The notes under the pieces: generated by a model
Database searches by the model: none
Told to the model about the DNA's origin: nothing
The model's input: the letters and a program-made list of their open reading frames with translations, nothing else
Part shown: piece after piece, positions 1-8,208 of the stretch
Layout of the letters: each line of letters starts with the position of its first letter
Position numbering within the stretch: position 1 is the first letter of the stretch
Program-made: the position numbers and the translations under genes
Origin: Pseudomonas nitroreducens
GTDB lineage: Bacteria; Pseudomonadota; Gammaproteobacteria; Pseudomonadales; Pseudomonadaceae
Reading direction: 5' to 3'
Assembly (NCBI RefSeq): GCF_024170165.1
Contig: NZ_JALJXP010000019.1
Span: forward strand, 1 to 64,000
Length of the DNA stretch: 64,000 nucleotides

Positions 1-94
1 CTGGACGAAAGGGAGCGAAGTAGGCGATATCTGAAGATGCGAGTGTCACCCATGTGACTGAACTCGTTTGTTACCTATGTGGTTGTCTCCTACA
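1..94 (-). mobile_element. Terminal end of an insertion sequence (edge of window)
   Basis: The first ~94 bases look like the tip of an IS whose body lies left of the window. Two related 15-mers, GTCACCCATGTGACT at 44-58 and GTTACCTATGTGGTT at 70-84, form a spaced direct repeat like the multiple transposase-binding sites at the ends of IS21- or IS481-type elements. Read on the minus strand the tip would start TGTAGGAG at 94. Just beyond it a dispersed repeat, otherwise about 400 bp, begins abruptly in its middle, which places the boundary. No transposase is visible and the family is inferred only from the end pattern. Confidence 0.5.
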
Positions 95-318
95 CGCCCC
101 TCCATCCGGCTTTTCGCTTCGCGAAAAGTACCCTCGGCTCTTCGGAGTTCCAGGGGCCCGCCGCGAAGGGCCATCCCTGGCCCATCGCCGCTCTCGCGAC
201 ATCCATGTCGCTCAACCCCTGAAACTCCGATCACCTTCGGCCTCCTGAAAGGGGCACTCGGCGCGTGCGGATATTTCTCTGGAAGACCTTAAAAGCCAGA
301 GCCAGAGCCAGAGCCAGG
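95..318 (-). repeat. Large structured repeat, copy A (truncated by the IS end)
   Basis: Copy of a dispersed ~0.4-kb element, in minus orientation, missing everything beyond its second stem because of the IS junction at 94/95. It shares with the other copies (33804-34222, 55764-56165, 56239-56615) an outer stem based on GAGTTTCAGGGG and its complement, an inner GGGCCAGGGATGGCCC hairpin, and a CTTTTCGC/GCGAAAAG hairpin. Its 295-318 end is a short GCCAGA tandem, also seen beside other copies. It belongs to the same subfamily as the 56239-56615 copy. Confidence 0.85.
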
Positions 319-570
319 GGCAGTGCCAGAGCCGGTGCCTATACGTAGGGCGCATAACCCGGAACGGGTTATCCGCCGATAGCCACACGGCGCATAACGC
401 TGGCGCGTCATGCGCCCTACGCACTGCCATTGGCGCACGGCTATCGATGGGTATCGCTGCGCTCCACGCCATCCTACGTTCGTACGCCACCGCAATTCCG
501 GTGTGAGCGGAAACGCCAATCGGCGCGTAGAAGCGGACTCCGTCCGCGATGGTCATCCGCAACGCACGAA
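319..570. repeat. Gap with palindromic GTAGGGCGCATAAC and CTGCGCTCCAC repeats
   Basis: Bases 345-420 are an inverted pair: GTAGGGCGCATAAC followed by GGAACGGGTTATCCGCC, then a second unit ending in GCGCCCTAC. The same family recurs at 23661-23810, 45589-45660, 48279-48306 and 60517-60592. Bases 447-478 carry a second family (GGGTATCGCTGCGCTCCA) that also forms an inverted pair at 46943-47024. No gene is seen; short reading frames here are by-products of the repeats. Confidence 0.75.
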
Positions 571-1581
571 TCAACCGGCGAAGCGCAACATCCCCAACAC
601 CAGCAACGCCAGGAACGCCGTCTCCCCCAGCATCAGCAGGATCGGCTTGATCCCCACCGTCGCCAGCGCCTTGAGCTGGGTCTTCATGCCCAGCGCGGCG
701 ATGGCGATCACCAGGCACCATTGCGACAGCTTGCCGCCCGCCTGCTGCACCATCGGCGCCAGCCAGCCGGTGCTGTTCACCGCCGCCAGCAGCACGAAGC
801 CCACGGCGAACCACGGCAGCAACGGCGGACGCTTGTCCCCCGGCTCCACGCCGCGGGCACGGGTGATCATCGCCGCGCAGAGGATCACCGGCAGCAGCAT
901 CGCCACACGCATCAGCTTGACCACCGTGGCGCTGTCGCCGACTTCCTTGGAAATGCTGTAGCCGGCGCCAACCACCTGGGCCACATCGTGAATGGTGCCG
1001 CCGAGGAAGATGCCCGCCTGCAGCGGCGGCAGTCCCAGAGACTTGACGATCATCGGGTAGAGGATCATCGCCAGCGTGGACAGCGCCGACACACCCAGCA
1101 CGGTGAACAGCGTGGCCTTTTCCTTCTGCGTGTGGGCCGGCAAGGCCGCCGCCAGGGCCAGTGCCGCCGAGGCGCCGCAGATGGCCGTGGCGCCGCCGGT
1201 GAGCAGGCCGAAGAGGAAGTTGAAGCCCATGGCGCGGGCCGCAGCGATGGAGACCAGGATGGTCACCGTCACCAGTACCACCACCATGATCACCGGCTGC
1301 CAGCCCAGCTCGGCGATCTGCCCGAAGGTGATACGGATACCCAGCAGCGCCACGCCCAGGCGGAGGATTTCGCGGGCGGTGAACTCGATGCCGGCCTTGC
1401 ACACGCTGTCGGCGGAGAGGAAGTTCATCGCCAGGCCGAGCAGCAGCGCAAAGAGCATCACCGGCGCGCCGTAATGCTCGGAAAGAAAGGTCGCGGCGGC
1501 CGCCACCATGGCGCTGACCAGCAGGCCCGGCAGCAGGGTACGGCTGCGACTACCGAGGGCGGAGATGGTCAGCGTGTTCAT
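571..1581 (-). CDS. YeiH family putative sulfate exporter
   Basis: A 336-residue very hydrophobic protein of the YeiH/UPF0324 family, inner-membrane proteins annotated as putative sulfate exporters, with about ten membrane segments and no obvious soluble domain. The ATG at 1581 is chosen because it overlaps the TGA of the Rieske gene upstream (ATGA), so the two are probably translationally coupled. It is the last gene of a seven-gene minus-strand run starting at 6893. Family assignment is good; transport of sulfate or sulfite is proposed for the family rather than firmly shown, and the real substrate here is unknown. Confidence 0.85.
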   Translation of the reverse strand: MNTLTISALGSRSRTLLPGLLVSAMVAAAATFLSEHYGAPVMLFALLLGLAMNFLSADSVCKAGIEFTAREILRLGVALLGIRITFGQIAELGWQPVIMVVVLVTVTILVSIAAARAMGFNFLFGLLTGGATAICGASAALALAAALPAHTQKEKATLFTVLGVSALSTLAMILYPMIVKSLGLPPLQAGIFLGGTIHDVAQVVGAGYSISKEVGDSATVVKLMRVAMLLPVILCAAMITRARGVEPGDKRPPLLPWFAVGFVLLAAVNSTGWLAPMVQQAGGKLSQWCLVIAIAALGMKTQLKALATVGIKPILLMLGETAFLALLVLGMLRFAG

Positions 1582-1904
1582 GCCGTCGCCTCCTGCTCGC
1601 CGATCACTACATGGCATTCGCCGGCGATCCAGGAGATGCCGTGGCGGCGCAGGCCGAAGCCCTTGATGCCTGCCGGGCAGCCGCTGGCCACGTCGAAGCG
1701 CAGGCCGTGGGCCGGGCATTGCAGCCAGCGGCCGTCCAGGCGGCCACTGAACAGCGAAGCACCAGCGTGAGGACAACTGTCATCGATGGCATGCAGTTCG
1801 CCGTCGATATCGAAGAGCAGGATGATGCCCTGCTCGTGATGCAGCAGACTGCGGCCGCCGCGCGCCGGCAGGCGGTCGGCGGGAATACGGATCGAGCAGC
1901 TCAT
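1578..1904 (-). CDS. Rieske [2Fe-2S] ferredoxin-like protein
   Basis: A 108-residue stand-alone Rieske protein. The two cluster-binding motifs are complete: C44-P-H46 and C63-P-A-H66. There is no signal peptide or membrane segment, so it is likely a soluble cytoplasmic electron carrier, as in ferredoxins of ring-hydroxylating dioxygenases or the small NirD-like group. It overlaps the DsbA-like gene upstream (1901-1904) and the YeiH gene downstream (1578-1581). Its redox partner is not obvious: the dioxygenase in the operon is of the 2-oxoglutarate type and does not normally need a ferredoxin. Confidence 0.85.
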   Translation of the reverse strand: MSCSIRIPADRLPARGGRSLLHHEQGIILLFDIDGELHAIDDSCPHAGASLFSGRLDGRWLQCPAHGLRFDVASGCPAGIKGFGLRRHGISWIAGECHVVIGEQEATA

Positions 1905-2566
1905 GCCGGGATCGCCTCCGGGAACTGCCTTTCCAGCGCCCGGTAGAGGGCCGCCAGCAGCTGCTCGGGGCTCTGCCCGCCGAGGGCGAAGGCACGGCCT
2001 TCGAGGAGGAACATCGGCACGCTGGAATCGGCCAGGGCCACGCGGCGGCCGATGAACTGGCGCGCACCGTCGGCCAGGGCGTCGTCGAAGTCGGCCACGT
2101 TGAAATCACAGGCACGCAGCAGGCGGCACAGGGTGTCGCGATTGCCGATGTCCTGGCCCAGCTGGAAGTGCGCGCGGAAGATCATCTCCAGCAGCTGCTC
2201 CTTCTGGTTCTCGCTGCCCACATGCACGGCGCGCTGGAATACCCGGTGCGCATAGGTGGTATTGGGCATGGTGAGGATGCGTTCGAGGTCCAGGTCGACC
2301 CTGGCGCCCTCTGCCGCGCGACGCACTTCCCCCATCCGCGCACGCACGGCACGCTTGCCGCCCAGGCGGCGCTGGTAGAACTCGGCGAAGGGTTCGCCTT
2401 CCATGGAAATCTGCGGCAGCAGCTGCAGGCCGAGCCAGTTCACCCGCACGTCCAGCTCCGGACGCTGGCGGGCCAGCAAACGCAGCGCGACGTCGAGGTT
2501 GCGCTTGCCGATCAGGCACCAGGGGCAGATGAAGTCGAAGGTCATGTCCAGATTGAGAGTCGGCAT
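1901..2566 (-). CDS. DsbA family (FrnE-like) oxidoreductase
   Basis: A 221-residue thioredoxin-fold protein with an N-terminal CPWC active site (C14, C17) and the helical insertion typical of FrnE/2-hydroxychromene-2-carboxylate isomerase relatives. It lacks a signal peptide, so it acts in the cytoplasm, unlike classical DsbA. The start at 2566 is fixed by a TGATG junction with the MFS gene upstream; its end overlaps the Rieske gene. Members serve as dithiol oxidoreductases or isomerases in catabolic and polyketide pathways. A relative starts at 63601. Confidence 0.85.
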   Translation of the reverse strand: MPTLNLDMTFDFICPWCLIGKRNLDVALRLLARQRPELDVRVNWLGLQLLPQISMEGEPFAEFYQRRLGGKRAVRARMGEVRRAAEGARVDLDLERILTMPNTTYAHRVFQRAVHVGSENQKEQLLEMIFRAHFQLGQDIGNRDTLCRLLRACDFNVADFDDALADGARQFIGRRVALADSSVPMFLLEGRAFALGGQSPEQLLAALYRALERQFPEAIPA

Positions 2567-3855
2567 CAGGCGCCCTCCTCTTCGCCGCGCAGGCGGCGGA
2601 TATCGCTGTGGTAGTGGCGCCGGGCGTAGAGGAAGACCAGCGCGGCGAGAATGCTCAGCAAGGGGATGAGCTGGAAGGCACGGTCCAGACCAATGTGGTC
2701 GGCCAGTACACCGGTGAGCAGCGGCCCGGGCGCCAGGCCCAGCAGGTTGTTGGCCAGGGTCAGGGTGGCGAAGGCGGTGCCATGTACGGCCGGCGCGGTG
2801 AGGTTGGCGACCATGGCGCCGGACGGCCCGGAGGTGCCGGCGGCGACCAGCATGCCGAGGGCGAGCAGGCTCAGCTGCGCGGTACCCGGCGGCAGGTGGA
2901 AAGCCACCGACAGCAGCAGGCAACTGGCCAGGCAGAAGCCGATGGCGAGGATGATCTTGCGCGGCGGGTTGCTGCGGCCAAGTCGGTCGCAGAGGATGCC
3001 GCAGAGCACCATGCCGCTGCCGCCGACCAGCACGATCACCGCCGAGATCATCCCGGCCTTGCCGGTGTCCAGGTGGTAGTAACGGTTCAGGTAGCTGGGA
3101 ATCCACACCATCACGGCGGCGGCGACGAACAGCTGCAGGCCGCTGCCCAGGTAGGCGGCGATCACCGAGCGGCTGCCGAACAGGCTACGCAGCGAGCGCC
3201 CGCCGGCCTGGCGCGGCGCCTCGGCGGCGGCCACCGGGGCGATGCGCTTCTCGCTCACCACCAGCGGATAGAGCAGCGCCAGCAGCAGGCCGAACAGCGC
3301 CATGCCGGCGAAAGCCCAGCGCCAGCCCAGGTGCGCGGCGAGCACACCGCCCAGGCCCATGCCGAGCACCGAGCCGAACATGCCACCGGCCATGAAGGCA
3401 CCAGTCAGGGTGGCGCGCAGGTGCGCCGGAAATACCGAGATCACCACGGCGATGCCGACGCTGCCGTAGGCGGCCTCGCCGACGCCGACGAAGAAGCGCG
3501 CGGCGAACATCTGCGGGAAGGTCTCGGCCACGGCGCAGCCAAGCGTTGCGAGGCTCCACAGCATGGCCATCAGCGCCAGGCTGCGTACGCGGCCCCAGCG
3601 GTCGGCGAGCAGCGACAGCGGGAAAGTCAGCAGGCCGACCATCACCGCGACGATGCCGCTGAGCAGGCCGAGCTGCGCATCGCTCAGGGCCCATTCGACC
3701 TTGAGCAGCGGGAAGACGGCATTGAGCACCTGACGCGACATGTAATCGGAGATCAGCAGGCCGAAGGTCAGGGCGAACACCACCCAGGCATAGCGGCGTG
3801 GCACGCTGGGCACGGTGGCAGGAATGTCGCCCAGGGCGACGGAGTGGATGGCCAT
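2566..3855 (-). CDS. MFS transporter
   Basis: A 429-residue major facilitator with about twelve membrane helices. The loop 2-3 signature appears as ADRWGR at residues 84-89, and the central cytoplasmic loop is around residues 205-225. The overall look (SDYMSRQVLNAVFP near the start) is that of the Spinster/aromatic-acid group of importers. It lies 101 bp downstream of the beta-keto acid cleavage enzyme and is joined by TGATG to the DsbA-like gene, so it probably brings in the substrate of this operon. The substrate itself cannot be read from the sequence. Confidence 0.88.
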   Translation of the reverse strand: MAIHSVALGDIPATVPSVPRRYAWVVFALTFGLLISDYMSRQVLNAVFPLLKVEWALSDAQLGLLSGIVAVMVGLLTFPLSLLADRWGRVRSLALMAMLWSLATLGCAVAETFPQMFAARFFVGVGEAAYGSVGIAVVISVFPAHLRATLTGAFMAGGMFGSVLGMGLGGVLAAHLGWRWAFAGMALFGLLLALLYPLVVSEKRIAPVAAAEAPRQAGGRSLRSLFGSRSVIAAYLGSGLQLFVAAAVMVWIPSYLNRYYHLDTGKAGMISAVIVLVGGSGMVLCGILCDRLGRSNPPRKIILAIGFCLASCLLLSVAFHLPPGTAQLSLLALGMLVAAGTSGPSGAMVANLTAPAVHGTAFATLTLANNLLGLAPGPLLTGVLADHIGLDRAFQLIPLLSILAALVFLYARRHYHSDIRRLRGEEEGA

Positions 3856-3956
3856 GGTGCTAGCTCTCCAGGTGGGTCAATGGATTCTTGTTGTTCTGGG
3901 ATAAAAGCCGTGGCGCGGTGCTGGCAGACCGCGCCACCCTTATTACTAAGAGAGAG

Positions 3957-5009
3957 TCACGTGCGAAGCGGGACCGATCTCTGGCCCGGCTGGCGGTTGG
4001 GCGCCATGCCGTTCATGCGCAGGGTTTCTTCCACGCTGTCGTACTGCACGCCGATCTTGTAGATGGCGCGTGCTTCCTTGCCGCTGGCGACCTCGCGGCC
4101 CAGTTCATGGGCGACGCGGACGCACTGCTGGATCTGCTCCACCGAAGTCATGCGCTGGCCGTGCTGGCCGATGATGGTGTCCTCGATGCCGCAACGCGGG
4201 TGCAGCCCCATGGCCATGGCCATCATGTTGAACGGCAGGACGTTCTTGAGCAGCGACTCGGCGGTGACGGTGGCGCCGTCCGGTGCGCGGTGCACGAAGT
4301 TCATGAAGTTGAACGGATTGGGGCCGTCGAAGCCGCCGCCGATGCCAATCCAGGTCAGGTTCAGCGGGCCCTTGTAGACACCCTTGCGCACCAGGCGCTC
4401 GAGGGTTTCCAGGGCGTGCATGCCGGTCAGCTGGAAGTGCGGCTGAATGCCGGCAGCCTGCAGGCGCTTGAGGTGTTCCTCGACCCAGGCCGGGCCGGCC
4501 GGCACGGTCATCTCGCTGTAGGCCGCCTGGTACAGCGGGTTTTCCAGGGAGGTGCCCTTGAGGTACTCCGGATAGAGCAGCTCCATGATGTTCATCTGGG
4601 TGGTGTTGATCGCCACCGTCACCTGGTCGGGCTTGGGGGTCAGCTCGGCGAGCATGTGACGGGTGTCGTCGGACAGCCACTTGGCCGCTTCGCCGTCGCT
4701 TTCCGGGGCGAAGGAAATCGAGCCGCCGACCTGGATGATCATGTCCGGCACGGCTTCGCGAACGCCGGCGATCAGCTCGTTGAACTTGGACAGGCGCTTG
4801 GAGCCCTTGCCATCCAGCTCCCGCACGTGCAGGTGGAGCACGGTGGCGCCAGCCTCGTAGCAGTCAACGGCCTTCTGGACCTGCTCGTCCATGGTTACCG
4901 GGATGTCTTCGGGGAAGTCCTCGGGCATCCATTCGGGGCCGTAGGGAGCGGTGGTGATGACCACCTTGTCCTGGTTCTCGGGGTGCAGCGAATCGTCGAA
5001 GAATTGCAT
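3957..5009 (-). CDS. Beta-keto acid cleavage enzyme (BKACE, DUF849)
   Basis: A 350-residue BKACE-family TIM barrel. These enzymes use acetyl-CoA to cleave a beta-keto acid into acetoacetate and a new acyl-CoA, with a zinc held by an HxH pair and a later Glu; here the pair is H59 and H61 in LHLHVRE. The protein is longer than the founding Kce (about 275 residues). ATG at 5009 gives an N-terminus just before the first strand (VVITTAPYG). It is third in a minus-strand operon behind a quinone oxidoreductase and a TauD/TfdA dioxygenase. The R group of the substrate is not predictable by eye. Confidence 0.88.
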   Translation of the reverse strand: MQFFDDSLHPENQDKVVITTAPYGPEWMPEDFPEDIPVTMDEQVQKAVDCYEAGATVLHLHVRELDGKGSKRLSKFNELIAGVREAVPDMIIQVGGSISFAPESDGEAAKWLSDDTRHMLAELTPKPDQVTVAINTTQMNIMELLYPEYLKGTSLENPLYQAAYSEMTVPAGPAWVEEHLKRLQAAGIQPHFQLTGMHALETLERLVRKGVYKGPLNLTWIGIGGGFDGPNPFNFMNFVHRAPDGATVTAESLLKNVLPFNMMAMAMGLHPRCGIEDTIIGQHGQRMTSVEQIQQCVRVAHELGREVASGKEARAIYKIGVQYDSVEETLRMNGMAPNRQPGQRSVPLRT

Positions 5010-5053
5010 GTCGGTCTCCGTAATTGTTCTTGTCAGAAGTCTTTCTTCAGGGA

Positions 5054-5902
5054 TCAGAACGGCTTGTCGCCGATGATTCCGGCGCGTTCCATGCGGCGCA
5101 CGCAGGGCGGGTAGTCCATCACCGCGTAGTGCTGGGTACAGCGGTTGTCCCAGATCGCCACATCGTTCTTCTTCCAGCGCCAGCGCACCTGGAATTCGGG
5201 GATGTACACCTGGCTCACCAGGTAGCGCAGCAGGTCGGCCGCGCCGGGGTTGGCGTCCTGGCCGAAGCGCACGTTCTGCGGCGTGTGGTAGTTGCTGAAG
5301 TGGGTGGTGAAGGCGTTGACGAACAGCACCTTCTCGCCGGTTTCCGGGTGAGTACGCACCACCGGGTGTTCGGCGTCGGGGTACAGGGCCTTGAGCGCCA
5401 GGCGCTTCTCGATGGGCATCGCCGCGCCGAAGCTGGCTTCGATGCTGTGGCGCGCGCGCAGCTTGGCGATGCGCTCCTTGATCTCGGCCGGGAGCATGTC
5501 GTAGGCCAGGGCCATGTTCGCCCACATGGTGTCGCCGCCCACCGGCGGGCACTCCACGCAGCGCAGGACGCAGCCCAGGGGCGGCACCTCGCGCCAGGTG
5601 GCGTCTGTGTGCCAGGCGTTCTCGTAGCGGTCGTTGGGCAGGTCCGGGGTCTTGTAGATGCGCACCAGACCCGGGTGCTCCGGGTCGCTGCCGGCCACCG
5701 GGTGATCTTCCAGCTCACCGAAGCGGCGGGCGAAAGCCACGTGCTCGGCACGGGTGATGTCCTGGTCACGCAGGAACAGCACCTTGTGCTTGAGCAGCAG
5801 CTCGCGCAGCTCGGCGAACAGGCCTTCATCGCGGGAGGCGTCGCCCAGGTTCACCCCGGAGATTTCGGCGCCGATGCTGCAGGTCAGACGTTCTACGTGC
5901 AT
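5054..5902 (-). CDS. TauD/TfdA family 2-oxoglutarate-dependent dioxygenase
   Basis: A 282-residue Fe(II)/2-oxoglutarate dioxygenase of the TauD/TfdA family. The iron ligands are visible as H98-x-D100 (WHTDATW) and H258 (TQHYAV), with a 2-oxoglutarate-binding Arg just downstream (R269/R270). Family members hydroxylate next to a heteroatom and so release sulfite from taurine, sulfate from alkyl sulfates or a phenol from aryl ethers. The start at 5902 lies 10 bp after the oxidoreductase stop. Together with the YeiH-type exporter at the operon end, an organosulfur substrate is possible, but this is inference. Confidence 0.88.
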   Translation of the reverse strand: MHVERLTCSIGAEISGVNLGDASRDEGLFAELRELLLKHKVLFLRDQDITRAEHVAFARRFGELEDHPVAGSDPEHPGLVRIYKTPDLPNDRYENAWHTDATWREVPPLGCVLRCVECPPVGGDTMWANMALAYDMLPAEIKERIAKLRARHSIEASFGAAMPIEKRLALKALYPDAEHPVVRTHPETGEKVLFVNAFTTHFSNYHTPQNVRFGQDANPGAADLLRYLVSQVYIPEFQVRWRWKKNDVAIWDNRCTQHYAVMDYPPCVRRMERAGIIGDKPF

Positions 5903-5912
5903 GGCGGCGCCC

Positions 5913-6893
5913 TCAGATGACGAAGATCGACGAGCCGGTGGTCTTGCGCGATTCGAGGTCGCGGTGGGCCTGCACGGCATCTTCCAGCGCGTAGTGCTGG
6001 TTGATCTCGATGCGGATATCGCCGTTGCCCACGTGGGTGAAGAGTTCGTCCAGCAGCGCCGCCTTTTCCGCCGGGTCGGCGATGTAGTCGGCCAGGGCCG
6101 GGCGGGTGAGGAAGATCGAGCCCTTCATGGCCAGCAGCACCGGGTCGAACGGCGGGATCGGCCCCGACGCGGTGCCGACGCAGACCATCAGGCCACGGCG
6201 CTTGAGCGACTCCAGGGAGGTCATGAAGGTGTCCTTGCCGACGCTGTCGAAGACCACGTCCACGCCACGGCCATCGGTCAGTTCGCGTACGCGCTCGGCG
6301 ACGCCTTCGCGGCTGTAGTTGATGACGTGCTCGCAGCCATGGGCGAAGGCGATCTCGGCCTTGGCGTCGCTGGATACGGTGCCGATCACGCGCAGGCCGA
6401 GCAGCTTGGCCCACTGCGCGACGATCAGCCCGACACCACCGGCAGCGGCGTGCAGCAGGATGCTCTGGCCCGGCTTGAAGTCATGGATGCGACGCAGCAG
6501 GTAGGCCGAGGTCAGGCCGCGCATGGTCATGGCGGCGGCGGTTTCGAAGGCGATGTTCTCCGGCAGGCGGATCAGCGGCGCCGCCGGCACCAGGCGCTCG
6601 GTGCTGTAGGCGCCGAGGGTGTTGATGAAACCGGTATAGGTGACGCGGTCACCGGGGACGACGTTGCTCACGCCCTCGCCCACCGCCACCACCACGCCGG
6701 CGGCTTCCACGCCCATGCCGCTGGGCAGCGGAACGGCGTAGGTGCCATTGCGGAAATAGGTATCCGCATAGTTCAGGCCCACCGCCACATGGCGGATGCG
6801 CACTTGCCCCGGGCCGGGCTCGCCGACCTCCACGTCCTCGTAACGCAGGACTTCGGGTCCCCCTGTCTCATAGAAACGAACGGCTTTGGCCAT
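5913..6893 (-). CDS. Quinone oxidoreductase (zinc-independent MDR family)
   Basis: A 326-residue medium-chain reductase of the quinone oxidoreductase type. The NADPH-binding loop AAAGGVG is at about residues 149-155, and the catalytic and structural zinc cysteines of alcohol dehydrogenases are absent. ATG at 6893 gives the family's normal length; upstream in-frame codons run into the intergenic region. It is the first gene of the seven-gene minus-strand operon, followed after 10 bp by the dioxygenase. It would reduce an enone, quinone or similar intermediate with NADPH. Confidence 0.88.
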   Translation of the reverse strand: MAKAVRFYETGGPEVLRYEDVEVGEPGPGQVRIRHVAVGLNYADTYFRNGTYAVPLPSGMGVEAAGVVVAVGEGVSNVVPGDRVTYTGFINTLGAYSTERLVPAAPLIRLPENIAFETAAAMTMRGLTSAYLLRRIHDFKPGQSILLHAAAGGVGLIVAQWAKLLGLRVIGTVSSDAKAEIAFAHGCEHVINYSREGVAERVRELTDGRGVDVVFDSVGKDTFMTSLESLKRRGLMVCVGTASGPIPPFDPVLLAMKGSIFLTRPALADYIADPAEKAALLDELFTHVGNGDIRIEINQHYALEDAVQAHRDLESRKTTGSSIFVI

Positions 6894-7353
6894 GGCCGGA
6901 ATCTCCAGTTGTCTTGTTGTTGTGGGCGCTTTCGTTTGGAGCAGGCAAGCGCCCTTTGAGCGGACAATAGGCAGGGGGCCGGCAGGCGGCTTCACATGGT
7001 GCGACAGGGGCTTTTCATTTCATGACAGGCCGACGCGGCGCCAGGCCGGGCGCCGCCTGGAGTACATGGGGTTGCGCGGCAGGAGCCGCGATCTGTTCTC
7101 AGGTAAATCCGTGTCGATGCGTCCCCGCTCCCCCGCCCTCTCCCTGAAGGGAGAGGGAGCCGTCCCTGCCGGCTGACACTTTGGTTTCAACCTGCACCAT
7201 ACGGTCCCCTCTCCCTTCGGAGCGGGGCGCGCAGACAGGGTTAGGGAGAGGGGAAGCCCTGGTACGGACCTTCAGAGAAAGCCAGTTGCTCCTAAGGCCC
7301 AACGCCAGCGTGGAAGGCTCGCTCGAGCCCGTGCGCAGCAGGCAAGCTGGGGC
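6894..7353. other. Intergenic gap with a GGGAGAGGG-type inverted repeat
   Basis: About 460 bp without a gene. The right part (7124-7253) is an inverted repeat in which CCCTCTCCCTGAAGGGAGAGGG is followed after ~40 bp by CCTCTCCCTTCGG and TTAGGGAGAGGGG. The same family occurs at 48126-48242 and 60635-60788. The left part (6894-7100) should hold the promoter of the seven-gene operon starting at 6893, but no convincing -35/-10 pair or operator was found by eye. Confidence 0.6.
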
Positions 7354-7382
7354 AAAAGAAAAGGGCCGCCAACCGGCAGCCC
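7354..7382 (-). terminator. Rho-independent terminator of the DUF3313 gene
   Basis: On the minus strand an 8-bp stem GGGCTGCC/GGCGGCCC (one G-T wobble) closes a GGTT loop and is followed by TTTTCTTTT. It begins about 20 bases after the stop codon at 7402. Confidence 0.85.
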
Positions 7383-7401
7383 TATCCCCTTGACTGGCGA
7401 C

Positions 7402-8073
7402 TTACTTGAGTTCGCGCAGCTTGCTGTAGGTCAGGCGCATGTCGCGGGCCCAGCCGTCGAGCACGCCCTTGAAGTCGCTGGCAGCCATGGCCTGGCTGTC
7501 GTTTTCCAGCGCATGCCCGGTGCCCTTGCGCACCACCTGGGCGACCACGCGGCTGGAAGGACCGTCGAGAATCGCGGCTTCGGTGGCGATCTGGGTGTCC
7601 TGGTCGCGGATGCCGGTGGCGGTGCTGACGCCGGCCGCGATCAGGGCGATCGGGATCACTTCATAGGGTTTGAGCGACTGGGTGTGGCTGCTCACCGCGG
7701 TGATCGCCGGGCGCAGCACCAGGGTGCCCGGGCCGGGCTTGTCGACGACCTGCAGCACCTGGCCCAGCTCGCGGCGCAGTGCCTTGTCGTAGTAGTCGGT
7801 GATCTGCGTCATGGTCGCTTGCGAGAGCTGATCGGTGGCCTTGGGCGTCGGGTAGAACTGCGAACGCTCGATAACGATGCTGCGGTAGTTCATCAGGTTC
7901 AGCCTGGGATCGATCCAGGCCAGGACCTTGGTGCCCGAGGCGTTTTCCTGTTCGGTGAGTCGGGAGTAGTCATACAGGAAGCCGGAGTATTCCTCCGGCT
8001 GCACCTGCTTTTCCGCGCAGCCTTGCAGTAACGGCAACAGCAGCAGGGACAACAACGCGACAGTGGACTTCAT
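7402..8073 (-). CDS. DUF3313 family lipoprotein
   Basis: A 223-residue lipoprotein: MKSTVALLSLLLLPLLQGC is a lipoprotein signal with Cys at residue 19 and Ala at +2, so outer-membrane sorting is expected. The mature part resembles DUF3313, a family of periplasm-facing lipoproteins of unknown function. ATG at 8073 is preferred because it begins the signal peptide directly. The gene has its own terminator at 7354-7382 and appears monocistronic. Confidence 0.82.
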   Translation of the reverse strand: MKSTVALLSLLLLPLLQGCAEKQVQPEEYSGFLYDYSRLTEQENASGTKVLAWIDPRLNLMNYRSIVIERSQFYPTPKATDQLSQATMTQITDYYDKALRRELGQVLQVVDKPGPGTLVLRPAITAVSSHTQSLKPYEVIPIALIAAGVSTATGIRDQDTQIATEAAILDGPSSRVVAQVVRKGTGHALENDSQAMAASDFKGVLDGWARDMRLTYSKLRELK

Positions 8074-8175
8074 AGGGTTCTCCGGTTGAGATATCGATGT
8101 CGCCACGTTGTACGGCAGGAGACTGCGCTACCCCCTCCCCCGTGTTGTTCGCGCGCGGACGGACGCCCACGCGCA

Positions 8176-8195
8176 GGCGCCCCCGTGGGGGCGCC
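8176..8195. terminator. GC-rich perfect hairpin after the HlyD gene
   Basis: GGCGCCCCCGTGGGGGCGCC is a perfect palindrome just beyond the stop of the YiaV-like gene (8209). It lacks a clear T-tract, so it may be a weak terminator or a 3-prime mRNA stabiliser. Confidence 0.4.
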
Positions 8196-8208
8196 GCAAT
8201 GCCGCGAA

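Noticed and set aside
54-292. Two 64-74-codon plus frames at the left edge
   Set aside because: They read through the IS tip and repeat copy A and have no independent coding support.
2608-4062. Long plus-strand open frame opposite the MFS gene
   Set aside because: Gln/His/Ala/Gly-rich composition without any domain; a third-codon-position shadow of a well supported membrane transporter on the other strand.
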